In this document: positions 10,445 through 20,700 of the stretch, in pieces
Layout of the letters: each line of letters starts with the position of its first letter
Numbering within the stretch: position 1 is the first letter of the stretch
Source: Sepiola atlantica
Taxonomy: Eukaryota > Mollusca > Cephalopoda > Sepiida > Sepiolidae
DNA: 64,000 bases
Assembly: GCA_963556195.1 (NCBI GenBank)
Contig: OY744525.1
Coordinates: 55,966,946-56,030,945 of the forward strand
Direction of reading: 5' to 3'
Notes under the pieces: model-generated
Database searches by the model: none
What the model was told of the DNA's origin: nothing
What the model saw: only the letters and a program-made list of their open reading frames with translations
Made by a program: the position numbers and the translations under genes

Positions 10445-10491
10445 CATTTTTAACATGGAGAGACCCTCCCTCTCTCTCCATGTTAAAAATG
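10445..10491. repeat. Perfect 19-bp stem hairpin
   Basis: CATTTTTAACATGGAGAGA at 10445-10463 is exactly complementary to 10473-10491, with a 9-base pyrimidine-rich loop. No target duplication was identified. Its length is within the range of microRNA-like foldbacks, but nothing else supports that. Confidence 0.8.
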
Positions 10492-12900
10492 ATTCTGAAA
10501 CTGACTGCATGTTACAGAGGGTAGATCTTGCGAACATTTCCCTTTGGTGATCTCACAGGGTACGCTTTGGATCCCTTCATGAAGGTTGACTGTCTCCACT
10601 CCTTGCAGAGACACTTCTTTATCTCCTCGGATCTTTAGTCTCCGACTGGACCTTGAGAAGTCTACTTCGATTATTTGGATCTCTGTCGACAGAAAATAAG
10701 ACCATTTATCTTAACTGCTTATTGGACACTGAGAGCAGGTGTATCTACATCTTTAAAGAAGACTTATGACCCCTGAAAATCCCTGACATATGGTCATGAT
10801 TGTCATCTTTTATTGACTACCTTTAGAGGGCAGATATTTACAGCAAGGAGAATTTGCAAACCGGTTTTTGTTGTAGTTGGAAGTGATTAGTCCTGATTCT
10901 TGCTATATTGAACTATTTCTGCAGAACATGTAACTCCTTTGCAGATGATTTCACTTCAGGCTTTGGCTGTATTCCGATCCAGAACATTCTTGAACTGGAC
11001 CTTATTCAGTACCTGAGACCCCTCCAGATTGTGTTCTTCTATTGCCAGCTGGACTCATACACTTTGAAAGGGAGGAATGAGTTCTAGATGAAGAGTCCCT
11101 TGCACCTTGGAGAGTACTCAGTTATCCTTCCATGTGGTTCTGGTGGCTACTGACAATGTGTAATCCTCTTTAATCTGATTCCTTTTGCACACCCACTCAG
11201 AGTTGTTTTTATGGACATTCAGGTTCAATGATGTCTTGAACAAATATTAAACATCAAGTTATTGAAACTGCTGGAAGAAGGGAAGCTTTCCAACTATGAC
11301 CAGGGGAAGGTAGAATAATTCCAGAAGTCCCTCATCCTTACTATATACATTTGCTGGAACATGAGAACCAATTGTTAAGAGTCCACTTCCATCATGAAGT
11401 TTCCTTCCATATAATGGACCAAGTGGGTTAGAGGCTACAAAAAGAAAGACATCTATCAGGAATAGTTTAAAGTTCTCCAATAACAGAAACTCCCACAGGA
11501 TTCTAGAGAAAATTATGGTACTCCTGCACCAGTTTAGAAACTATACCTAGATTCTTCATTTGCTAATTATGAAGACTAATCCCTGGCCTACAACTAAAAT
11601 CAGACCAATTTTCAATTGTAGTCCGTCTGTGATCTTTCAAGTTTGAGTGATATTCTCTTTGACCATCATGCTTAGCTGGGGAGACAAGAGAGGATATTGT
11701 TCATATGTTGTGATACATTTGACAATCCTTATAGATTCATAGATTAGATTGTGCAGCAGTACATTGTCTGGTTGGTCTTAAGCAAGGTCATGGTTTGCCC
11801 TCAGGGTCTAAGATCATCCCCACATTGAAGTGGATGGCCAGTTACCAAGTATTACGATCCTTAATGGTTGTATTCACCCTTTTCAAATTGTGTTTACAGA
11901 TGCTCAGGTGGTTCACCTTAGATCCTTTCATGGTCCATAGCCAGCAAAAACCTCTTTGCTAAGAAACAACTAAAAGATATGTTCCATATGAACGATCAAG
12001 TGGTAATGCATGACAACCTGACACTGTACTTTTGTTACATTCATACATTCCAAAATCTAGTATACCTAATTATAATGAGGAATTTAAAGACTTTTTGAGT
12101 TTTGTGTCAAAGGCAGCCTTGTCAGCTAAGACAAGAACTGCCCTCTCTTAGTAGCCACTGACAGCAATTGTCATAATGGTTTGTGAATAAATAGCTTTGC
12201 AAGAATGTAGTTTTCCTTCTATCTACTTTAAATATTTCTTTTAATTCTCAGGGTAATGACCCTGGTATTAAAAGCCATTAAGGAATTCAGGGGGTAGAAT
12301 GGATAAATACTCCATTTCATTATTGAAATAAAACATCCCATCTCGTGAAATTACCACCTCCTCACTAACTAATTGATCTTTGACTGCCACTCCAGAAGCA
12401 CTCACCAGGGCGTTGGTTCTTCCCTGAAAGTACTTGGTGCTGCAGCTTGTAGGTTCCATGGGAAAGACAGCTATCAGAAAAGGCAATGTGAGATCAGTAC
12501 TACCCCCAACTGTCAACCTACACTGCCTTTTCGGAACACTAAATTGAACTTTACTAGATGAAGAGAAAAAACACTGAAGAGAAAATCTACTTCTGTTTAC
12601 CTATTTGTGCATATAGATGTGGTGGGAAGTTGTTTGCTCGCCCCCCCTTTCAACAACTATCAGGACAAGTTTAGATGCAAAAGTAAGATTGATTGCTTTT
12701 TCCACTTCATCATCGTCTCAGACATTCAGAGAATAATAAATGGCAAGTGTTTGGAGACAAAGCGCTTGAGGATTTGACACCCACTTAGTGTCGGCATGCT
12801 AACAGGAACACAGGGCGCATGTTACTCCTCTGAGGGACAGACTTGTCTCCCTCTCGGACAGAAGAAACTGATAAAATCTATGGAGGTGCTTAATGTATTA
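10492..12900. other. Moderate-GC unassigned stretch with short minus-strand frames
   Basis: Composition is closer to coding DNA than the flanks are, but frames stay short. Two minus-strand frames stand out: 11259-11480 (contains GSGLLTIGSHVPANVYSKDE) and 12268-12516 (begins MTVGGSTDLTLPFLIAVFP and ends ILPPEFLNGF). I do not recognise either. They could be exons or decayed transposon ORFs. No zinc knuckle, RT or integrase motif was seen between them. Confidence 0.35.
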
Positions 12901-13929
12901 GATGTGTTCCAGCACCTCTGATACAAAGAGTATCTCCTCAGTGAAGAATGTGGACCTTGTTATTAAACCAATATCTTACTTCTTCATCTTTGGATCAGAT
13001 GTGACAGTTTTCTGTTTAGTCCGAGTACAGCATGATGACAGTGTTATTGTAATTCACTCACACCACCTTTCCCCCAGAGACAATGAAAGTCCTGGAGCAA
13101 CTGCTGTGGACAAGGATATGCTGGTATGTGCAACTAGTCAAGGTTGCTCGAGCATGACTTTTTGATGTAACGAATGGTTTTACCGTCGATGTTTAGAAAT
13201 GGCAAGATTACTTTAAGAGAAGTGAGAGTGGAACTGTCTAGGATGTGCCCTCTTGAAAAAAGTGACACTCATGACCTAGTCTGTTTCTGACATTAAAATA
13301 TGTCATCATCACGAGTACAAGTTAAACTCTTTTTCGGGAGTGTGACATCAGCAAATGAGGTGGAGTGCCAATGAACACTTTGCTAATGAATCCTCCTTAC
13401 TTCCCACCAGAATAGAATGGGGATAATCCACACTTGGGGTTCTTTAAGTCGTCCATCCAGCATGGGATAGTTCAAGGAACAAATGGCAGACCATCTGAGG
13501 ACAGAAAGACTGAATCTTTTCAGACTAAGCAAAAAAGAGCGATGGACGTAAATTCTACACATGCTGTGAGCAAACATATTTGTCGAAGTCTTTTTCCGCA
13601 GTCATTATTTTGCACACATGTATTATCAAACTATCTAGATTCATTGAAGGCTGTTACTTTCTGGAGTATTCTTTTGCATATATATTCATCAAAGTCTGTT
13701 AGTCTGGCAACATTTATTTTTAAGAACTTGTCTTTATATGTACAAAGTTGTAGTTTTTGTTTGTTCACAAACTCTTAGAGTGTTTGAGATACACTCCCAT
13801 AATCATATATATTCTTAAACTACATTACCTAGAGTACTTAAATGAGTATATTTTATTTTTGTTAAAAGTGATACAATAATTATGTGGGGTCTGCATAAAG
13901 GATATAAGGTGTTTTCTTCTATTCATTTG
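12901..13929. other. Unassigned sequence
   Basis: Continuation of the same composition. Plus-strand frames at 12902-13165 and 13434-13778 have no domain I can name. I infer decayed repeat sequence. Confidence 0.3.
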
Positions 13930-14165
13930 ACATCACTTTTCCTTTGTTCAGGGCTCAGACATTTTCTTATATTAGACAAGTTCACTCTCCACTTCTCACG
14001 GTTCAGCAGTCTCCAAATTCTCCTCTGTGTGGTCTTGTCCAATCACTTGCTTCCAAGTTTTCCTTGGCCGACCAACCTTTCTGCGATTTAGGATATTCAT
14101 GCTACTGCAACGGTTTATCCAGCAGAATAAACTTTATTTACTAGCAGGACTCGTGCCCCAGCATT
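13930..14165 (-). pseudogene. LINE C-terminal tail fragment (GRPRKTW motif)
   Basis: Minus-strand translation gives RRKVGRPRKTWKQVIGQD and then a stop. The basic GRPRKTW box is typical of the C-terminal end of several LINE polyproteins. The downstream side (14,140-14,165) reads GCAGGACTCGTGCCCCAGCA, resembling a repetitive 3'-end tail. No RT domain is attached, so this is a truncated fragment. Confidence 0.5.
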
Positions 14166-14629
14166 GCCCAGGATAGATATAAATTAAATTTATAAAATGT
14201 AAGTATTAGAGTATTAATTCAACAAAAAGTATTTGAAAACAACCCTGTAATTTAGGTGATTAAAGTAGGATTTATCGATGTTTTGAATCAAACAAGATTT
14301 CTCTGTGTTTTGGGTCACTACCCCCTCTATGATTGTAAGTAGCGGTTTATTCGAAAAAATAAAAACCAAGAATATGATCCAAGAATATGCATGAAGCTTT
14401 CCAAGGTTAGTGAAGGAAAAATACTTTTAGATTGAGGCAATCTTTATCTCAATCCGTAGTCCCCATTTTGGTGGGAGATTGAATTTATCAACATTGAAAA
14501 TCAATATTTCATCTAACTCTGGCCTTGATTTAAATATATGGCGATTGATTTAAGGAATTTGTGGTTATTTTGTTTTTGATTTACTGACTGTTAACTAATG
14601 TGTACTTTTACTATTGACTATGTTGCTAT
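14166..14629. other. AT-rich gap
   Basis: Nothing recognised apart from short A/T runs. Confidence 0.4.
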
Positions 14630-14860
14630 TTGGTTGCCTCTCCACGAGGGGAGAGTTATACAATGGTGATGTTTAATGTGTTGAAAATCCTGGGGAAAAA
14701 TTGCTGCAGTGTAGAAATATTTCTTGTAAAATTGATAAATAGTTAAATAGAGGGAAACTAATAAAACTAATAAAAAAAATTGCTGCAGTCTCGAAAGATT
14801 TCTCCTTGACTGACTTAGAAGAGAAAAGGCAAAGTAATGGATACTGCACTTTAAGTTAAA
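14630..14860 (-). mobile_element. U2-like short repeat, copy B (diverged)
   Basis: It shares GCCTCTCCACGAGGGGAGAG with the tail of copy C, a GGATTTCTCC-like word and the GGATACTGCACTT word of the family. The U2-like head itself is largely decayed. An internal duplication of AAAAATTGCTGCAG is present (about 14,697 and 14,776). Confidence 0.45.
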
Positions 14861-14994
14861 GTATATTTAGAAAAGTAGAAATTAATATTGTTTGAGAATA
14901 TCAGTAGCAGTTTTAGCGTCAAAGAAACTATGTAAAAAGTTATGAAATAAATTTGAATAATCGGTATGAATTAATATCGAATAGTTGATGAATA

Positions 14995-15290
14995 GGAAAA
15001 TGTCCAGTTTTGACTACATAGATTTAGCTATAAATGTATAGTATTAGCTAAATATAATTGATTGCAAATTTACATTGAATAAATAGATTCAATGTATAGT
15101 ATTGAGTAAATAGATTCAACTGAAAATATCCAGTATTGGCTATGAATAGATTCAACTATAAATGTATTGTATTTAGGTAAATTTATTGAACTACGTATGT
15201 ACAACATTGGCTAAATTGATTGAACAAAAAATATTCAACTATAAATGTACAGTCGGTATCAGAAACTAGACAGTTTCGTGTGCATAAACT
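14995..15290 (+). repeat. 34-bp minisatellite, forward orientation
   Basis: Diverged units carry the words AGATTCAACTATAAATGTA and AGTATTGGCTAAA. The same unit occurs in the opposite orientation at 15,640-15,727 and 23,930-24,510. Confidence 0.7.
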
Positions 15291-15639
15291 ATGTAAATAT
15301 AGTTAAATTCTCTTCAATTTGAACTTGTGATAAGTCATTCATTTTTTGTTATTTTGATAAAATTCAGGTGGAAACAAAATGTAATATTTTCTCTTTATAA
15401 ATGTACAATCATTTCGCTTGTATCATTGATATTTTTTTCAAGTTTACTTCAGGTTATGTTACTATTTTCAGTGAAGAGCAATGTATTTTTTAATGTTTAT
15501 TTTCAACTTAATGCACTCAATATTGTGTGTTTCTATGGATATAAAACAGTCCCATATTAAAGAAAATGGGACACTCGTCAATATGGTGGACTGAATATAG
15601 GGTTTAAATTCTTTTTCACAAAATAATCCAAGTTGAAAA
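15291..15639. other. AT-rich gap inside minisatellite region
   Basis: A 77-codon plus-strand frame (15,327-15,560) is hydrophobic and AT-driven. No domain is recognised and I do not call it a gene. Confidence 0.4.
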
Positions 15640-15727
15640 CTTTACTGAATTGTATTTCCAGTTCATTTAATTTAGTCAATAATGGACATTTAAGGTTGAA
15701 TCTATTTCACTAATGCTCAATATATTT
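15640..15727 (-). repeat. Minisatellite fragment, reverse orientation
   Basis: TTTAGTCAATAATGGACATT and GGTTGAATCTATTT match the right-hand array near 23,980. This suggests the element cluster 15,728-23,898 was inserted into one continuous array. Confidence 0.6.
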
Positions 15728-16192
15728 AGTCCACTTATAATATAACGAGCACCTTCTCTGTCATTCTGGTCCTCTTCGAGAACTTTTGTAAACTTAATTT
15801 CAGAAATAAACAATAAATAATTTCAGCGCCCAGGCCACGATTCGAACTCGCAACCTTCACGCTAACTGCCCGACGCTCTACTGTATAAAGGGGAAGTGAT
15901 AAAATGTTATCGAAATTTAAAATAGATAAATAAATCGTTTTTTTTTTTCACTTCTTCGAGTTACAAATGAATGACGTATAACTGTTCTTCGAAAATACAT
16001 TGGGTCTGCGTTCGCTCTCGATTGTTGTGGGGGGGGGGTAGAAATTCCCGCCCCCCCCCACAAAAAAATATTTTTTTCCTTTTTAAACAAAAAAAAGTAT
16101 TCGGAGACAAATTCTTTTTCTTTGTCTCACCACCCAAGAACGCGGCAGCCTAGAAAAAATAGACGACCGTTAGGGAGTCTATTTTCGCTAGT
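15728..16192. mobile_element. Terminal-hairpin element, copy A (tRNA-like core)
   Basis: It begins TAGTCCACTTATAATATAAC and ends in a 42-bp imperfect hairpin (about 16,151-16,192; AAAATAGAcgaccgttagggagTCTATTTT) closing with GCTAG. Inside, on the minus strand, is a tRNA-like stretch: TAGAGCG, then GGTTGCGAGTTCGAATCG. A G-run/C-run palindrome (16,026-16,070) and a GTATTCGGAGACAA word follow. Copies B and D carry the same head, tail and internal order. No protein is encoded, so the element is non-autonomous. Confidence 0.7.
15815..15890 (-). repeat. tRNA-like segment in copy A
   Basis: Reverse complement reads GTAGAGCGTCGGGC, then a loop region, then AGGTTGCGAGTTCGAATC and GGCCTGGGCGC. A-box and B-box spacing is tRNA-like, but the acceptor stem lacks a 5' strand, so this is a tRNA-derived repeat and not a tRNA gene. 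Confidence 0.65.
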
Positions 16193-16864
16193 CCACTTAT
16201 AATATAACGAGCACTTTCTCTGTCTGTCTGTCTGTCCGTCCTGGAGAATTTTTGTCCGTCCTGGAGAATTTTTGTAAACAGAAGAGAGGGGGAGGGCTCG
16301 AGTAATTAACATTTAATTAATTAATCTTTTCAAGTCAGCGTTCATAATATTTGTATACCTTTAGAATTAGGAAACTATTATTTATCAATTAATTTACATT
16401 AGATAACATTAGATTACATATAAACAAAGAAGAACGAAATTTCAAGACGAGGCTGCGATTAGAATGGAAAACGTGTCAAGAATCTTACCTAAACTAATAC
16501 TATTTCTACAGCCTTATATACCGTTATTTAAAGTCGTTCAGACACTAGACCGGTTTCGTCATTTAAATAATACATTCTATTAAATCTTCAATTAAATTCA
16601 TATTTACAAATATACACTTATAACTGCTATTATCAAGTTTACATATGTATTTACAATATTTTCCGATATGGTGATATTGATAAAAATTATTCATACAACT
16701 AATTAAAGCCATTTTCTTCATAAAACAGCGTGTTTTCTGACCCATACTTTCAATGGCGCTTACTGTTAAAATTGCAAAGTCATCCTTTCGAAAGTGACGT
16801 CATTGTGAGAGGATTTCTTTTCACATAATAATTCTTCATTTTCATTACATTGTCAAGACAATGT

Positions 16865-17362
16865 GTTCTACTCATGGCCATCCCTACTACAGGCCAGGCA
16901 ATCATGCAACTGGGGTCTTTTACTGGGGGCCATGTGAATTTTCTTAAATATTCGATATAGAAGTTGCAAACAAAGGTAAAATTCCTCTGTGAGATTAGTT
17001 TGATGTTTTGATGTGTTTTACATACCAAATAATAAGAACCACAATAAGCTAATTGATAAATTTTACAATTGACAAATTCCTATAAATGAAGAGACAGGTA
17101 ATTTTGAATAAACAAAGGAAAATGCATATTTCAATGAAGAATTTTTATTTCAATGTTGAATTTTTTTTTTAGAGATTTTGTACTTATATCAAAAGATCAT
17201 TACTTGTATATTGTGGTTAAAAAGAAAAAAAGGATCCGCACCAGTTGATGATATAGTTTGCAACTTCTATATCGAATATTTAAGAAAATTCACATGGCCC
17301 CCAGTAAAAGACCCCAGTTGCACGATTGCCTGGCCTGTAGTAGGGATGGCCATGGTTCTACT
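16865..17362. mobile_element. MITE with 99-bp terminal inverted repeats and 8-bp TSD
   Basis: The element is 16,873-17,354 (482 bp). Arms 16,873-16,971 and 17,256-17,354 are reverse complements with one mismatch by eye and begin CATGGCCATCCCTACTAC. The 8-bp word GTTCTACT flanks both sides (16,865-16,872 and 17,355-17,362) and occurs once at the equivalent place in the intact satellite. An 8-bp duplication is typical of hAT-superfamily transposons. No transposase is encoded. Short minus- and plus-strand frames spanning the arms are artefacts of the palindrome. Confidence 0.85.
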
Positions 17363-17437
17363 GTAAATTAAAATTAAACAAGTTTTATTCCAGCCATTAG
17401 TAAATCGGTGACCATTTTGAAAAACTAAATTACTGAC

Positions 17438-17601
17438 TGTGTCATTTTAGAGGATGTCAATGGATTGAATAGAAACATAACGACAGAGATCAGGTTCTAT
17501 AAAAGATGGCGTCCTTTATTTACATCAGGCAAAACATGAGTGCCCCAGTAAAGGGGCGTAACTCCAGACGGTGAAACTCTTATTCAGTCCCTCCTGCAAC
17601 A
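17438..17601 (-). repeat. 3' LTR of gypsy element 1
   Basis: It matches 21,924-22,087 over 164 bp with two substitutions (an A/G and a C/A on the plus strand). The coding-strand start is TGTTGCAGGAGG. The coding strand carries AATAAA (in GTAAATAAAGG) as a possible polyadenylation signal. Confidence 0.95.
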
Positions 17602-17614
17602 TCTTCCCTTTTCT
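17602..17614 (-). promoter_or_regulatory. Polypurine tract of gypsy element 1
   Basis: On the coding strand AGAAAAGGGAAGA abuts the 3' LTR start TGTTGCAG. This is the expected position and composition for plus-strand DNA priming. Confidence 0.8.
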
Positions 17615-17766
17615 CAATAAATAAAAAACAGAAGATAAAGACAAACAAAAAAAACAAAACAAAAAGTCTGATAAGAATTAAAAACAGAGTCTACAAAACA
17701 CAGTGATCTAGGCATTCATTGGGCTGACTACCCTCCTACCTAACAGGGATTATTCTTCCCTTTCAC
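17615..17766 (-). other. 3' untranslated spacer of gypsy element 1
   Basis: An A-rich, non-coding spacer between the gag-pol stop and the polypurine tract. Confidence 0.6.
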
Positions 17767-20700
17767 TTATGTTGTGAAATCCTTGAATCTCATAGGATCT
17801 CTTATTATCCTTCCCGACCGTGTTGTCCGCAACCTTTCCGGACTTGGTTTTGTTGGGAATGGGGTCGGGTTGAGGTTTTCTCTTATTTCACCTTCATATT
17901 GAGGTGGTTCTGAGTTACATATCTCTTCTGTACTCTGCCCTGTATTCTTGGGTAACTCGCTCTGCACTTCATATGGCTGTTGTATTACTGATGTGAGTGG
18001 GGGTGTCTCTGCAGTTTTCTTCAAATCTACTCGATTCCGTCGATATAAGTCCCCACCCACTTTTACATGGTATGATCGCTCATCCAGTCTCCCCCATACA
18101 ACAGCTTTCCTCCACTCTTTTTGACCATTTATGTGTGGTTTCATCCGTACTACATCTCCAGGATACAATGGTTTAAGTGGTTTTACTTTGTGGTTGAAAG
18201 AACGTTCTTGCCTCCTGCAGTCTTGCTTCACTGATTTTCTCAGATTTTTGGGCAATGCTGGCTTGAGTAAATCCTCCCTGGTTGGGAGAAGTGTTTTTGT
18301 TCTCCTTGACATCAGCTTCTGAGCTGGTGATAAGAGACCTTTGGCTGGCGTATTCCTGTGATCCAACATTGCTAGGTATGGATCAGCCTTATCGTCCATC
18401 GCTTTCCGGAAAAGGTTCTTTGCCATCTTTATCGCAGATTCCACTTTGCCATTTGCCTTGCTATTGTATGGACTGACAGGTGTATGTGTAAAACACCACT
18501 TTTTTGCGAAGGCAGAAAATTCCTGGCTACTAAACTGAGGCCCATTATCAGTTACGACCTGATCTGGTATTCCATGACGTGCAAAATGGTGTTTAAGTTT
18601 GGTTATCACTGTCTTTGCTTGTGTATTGAGAAGATGATCGATTTCCCAGAAGTTGCTCATGTAATCAACTGTGCACATGTAGTCTCTATCTGAAAACTTA
18701 AAGAGATCTACTCCCACTTTCGCCCAGGGTCTGTCAGGAACTTCATGGACCATTAATGGTTCTGCCGGGTTGGCCACTTCATATTTTCTACATATGGGGC
18801 ACTTTGAAACATAGTCTTTGATGTCACTGTTCATATTTGGCCAATACAAACATTCTCTTGCTCTTCTGCAACATCCTTCTACTCCCAGGTGTGTGGAATG
18901 CAGTTTTTCTTTCAACACCGCTCGCTGTGTCAGTGGAACCACTACCCGGTTTCCTCTGAAAATTAAGCCATCTTGCACCGTCATTTCATTCCGCATATTA
19001 AAATATGGTCTCACCTCTGGGTCAAGATGTATTTTTTCTTCTGGCCATCCTTCCAGAATTACTTGCTGCAACTGCTGCAAGCTTCTGTCTTCCTTCGTGG
19101 CTGAGCGCAGTTCAAGCAGCCTTCTCTCTGTTATAGGAATATATTCTGCTTCCTTGACATCATCTTCATCGTCCATATCTTCACTGCCCAATCCATAGAT
19201 GTATGCTCTTGATAGCGTGTCTGCAAGGAACATTTTCTTACCTGGATGGTACAGAACTGTAGCATCGTAAGCCTGTAGTCGCATCAGCATGTTTTGAAGT
19301 CGTTTCGGGCATTTCACCAATTCTTTTTTCATAATCGCTTCCAGTGGCTTATGATCGGTTAGTACTGTTATCTGTCGACCAAACGTATATTGATGAAACC
19401 GTTCACATGCGTAGACTACTGCTAATAGTTCCTTTTCAATCTGTGCATACCGAGTTTCTGTGTCGGTCAGTGCATGGCTGATATAGGCTAGGGGTTGACC
19501 TTCTTGTAGTAGTGCAGCCCCCATGCCCTTCTCACTTGCATCGCATTGGATGACCAAAGATTTGTTGGGGTCATAGTACCTCAACACTGGTGCCTCACTC
19601 ACTACCTCTTTAATTTTCCCAAAAGCCTCTTCATGAATTTGGGACCATGTCCATGGCACATCTGCCTTCACCAAATTTCGAATTGGGGCCATCACATCAG
19701 ATATGTGTGGTAGAAATTTTGCCAGGTAATTCACGAATCCAACCAATCGTTGCACTCCTTTCACATCTGTTGGACACGGCATCTCTTTTATGCCTCTTAC
19801 TTTCCCAGGATCAGGAAGTAAACCATCACTGGTTATTATGTGTCCCAGGAAAGATATAGACGTTTGTCGTAGGTTCAATTTTTCAGCATTCAATCGCATC
19901 CCGCGATCACGACATCTCTGCAACAGTTTCCTGAGTTTTCGGTCATGATCAATTATTGCTTCTTCCATCGTTTTACCCTTCCCAATCACCAGGAGATCAT
20001 CCGCTTTGTTAACCACCCCCTCCAAATCGGACACATTGTTAAAAAGGGTCTTTTGAAATATCTCTGGAGCTGGAGAAATACCGAACGGTAAAACCTTCCA
20101 CCGGAACCTACCATATGGTGTAGCAAATGTTGTTAAGCGACTGCTGGCTTCGTCTAATTTTACATGCCAGAATCCATCTCGTAGATCCAGGGTAGAAAAT
20201 ACCTTGCTGTCAGCCAGTTCTGGTAGTAAATCGTCCAGTGTAGGTAACTGAAAATGTTCCCTTTTTAGAGCTTTATTCAGTGGTCTTGGGTCTATACATA
20301 TCCGCAGGTTTCCATTTTTCTTAGTTACCAGTGCTAACGCACTTACCCATGGTGTTGGGTCGCTCACTGGTTCAATAACATTCTTCTTAACCAGTTTTTC
20401 CAACTCGACTTTTAGCCTGTCTTTAAGTGCCACTGGTATTCTCCGTGTTGCTGCAACATTTGGTGTTACTCCTGGATCCACCTGCAAATGTACCTCTCCT
20501 GGTAATTGACCCAATTCTTCCCTGAACACATCTCTGAAGTCATTGATAATTCTGTCCGAGTACTGGCTGCTGGATTCATTCATCTGGGAAACTTTGGCGA
20601 CCATTTTGAATTTGTTGTTATTGATTGTGACGAGTTCCATTGTCTGGATTGCATTTGCTCCCAGTAAGGGATGGAAGTCCTCTTTCACAATGACAAACTT

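Noticed and set aside
16780..17366. Two similar short proteins on opposite strands (CNFYIEYLRKFTWPPVKDPS)
   Set aside because: They are the same palindromic MITE arm read twice; no conserved protein outside the arms.
17488..17500. TATAAAAG in the LTR as promoter of gypsy element 1
   Set aside because: It lies on the plus strand, opposite to the coding direction of the element.
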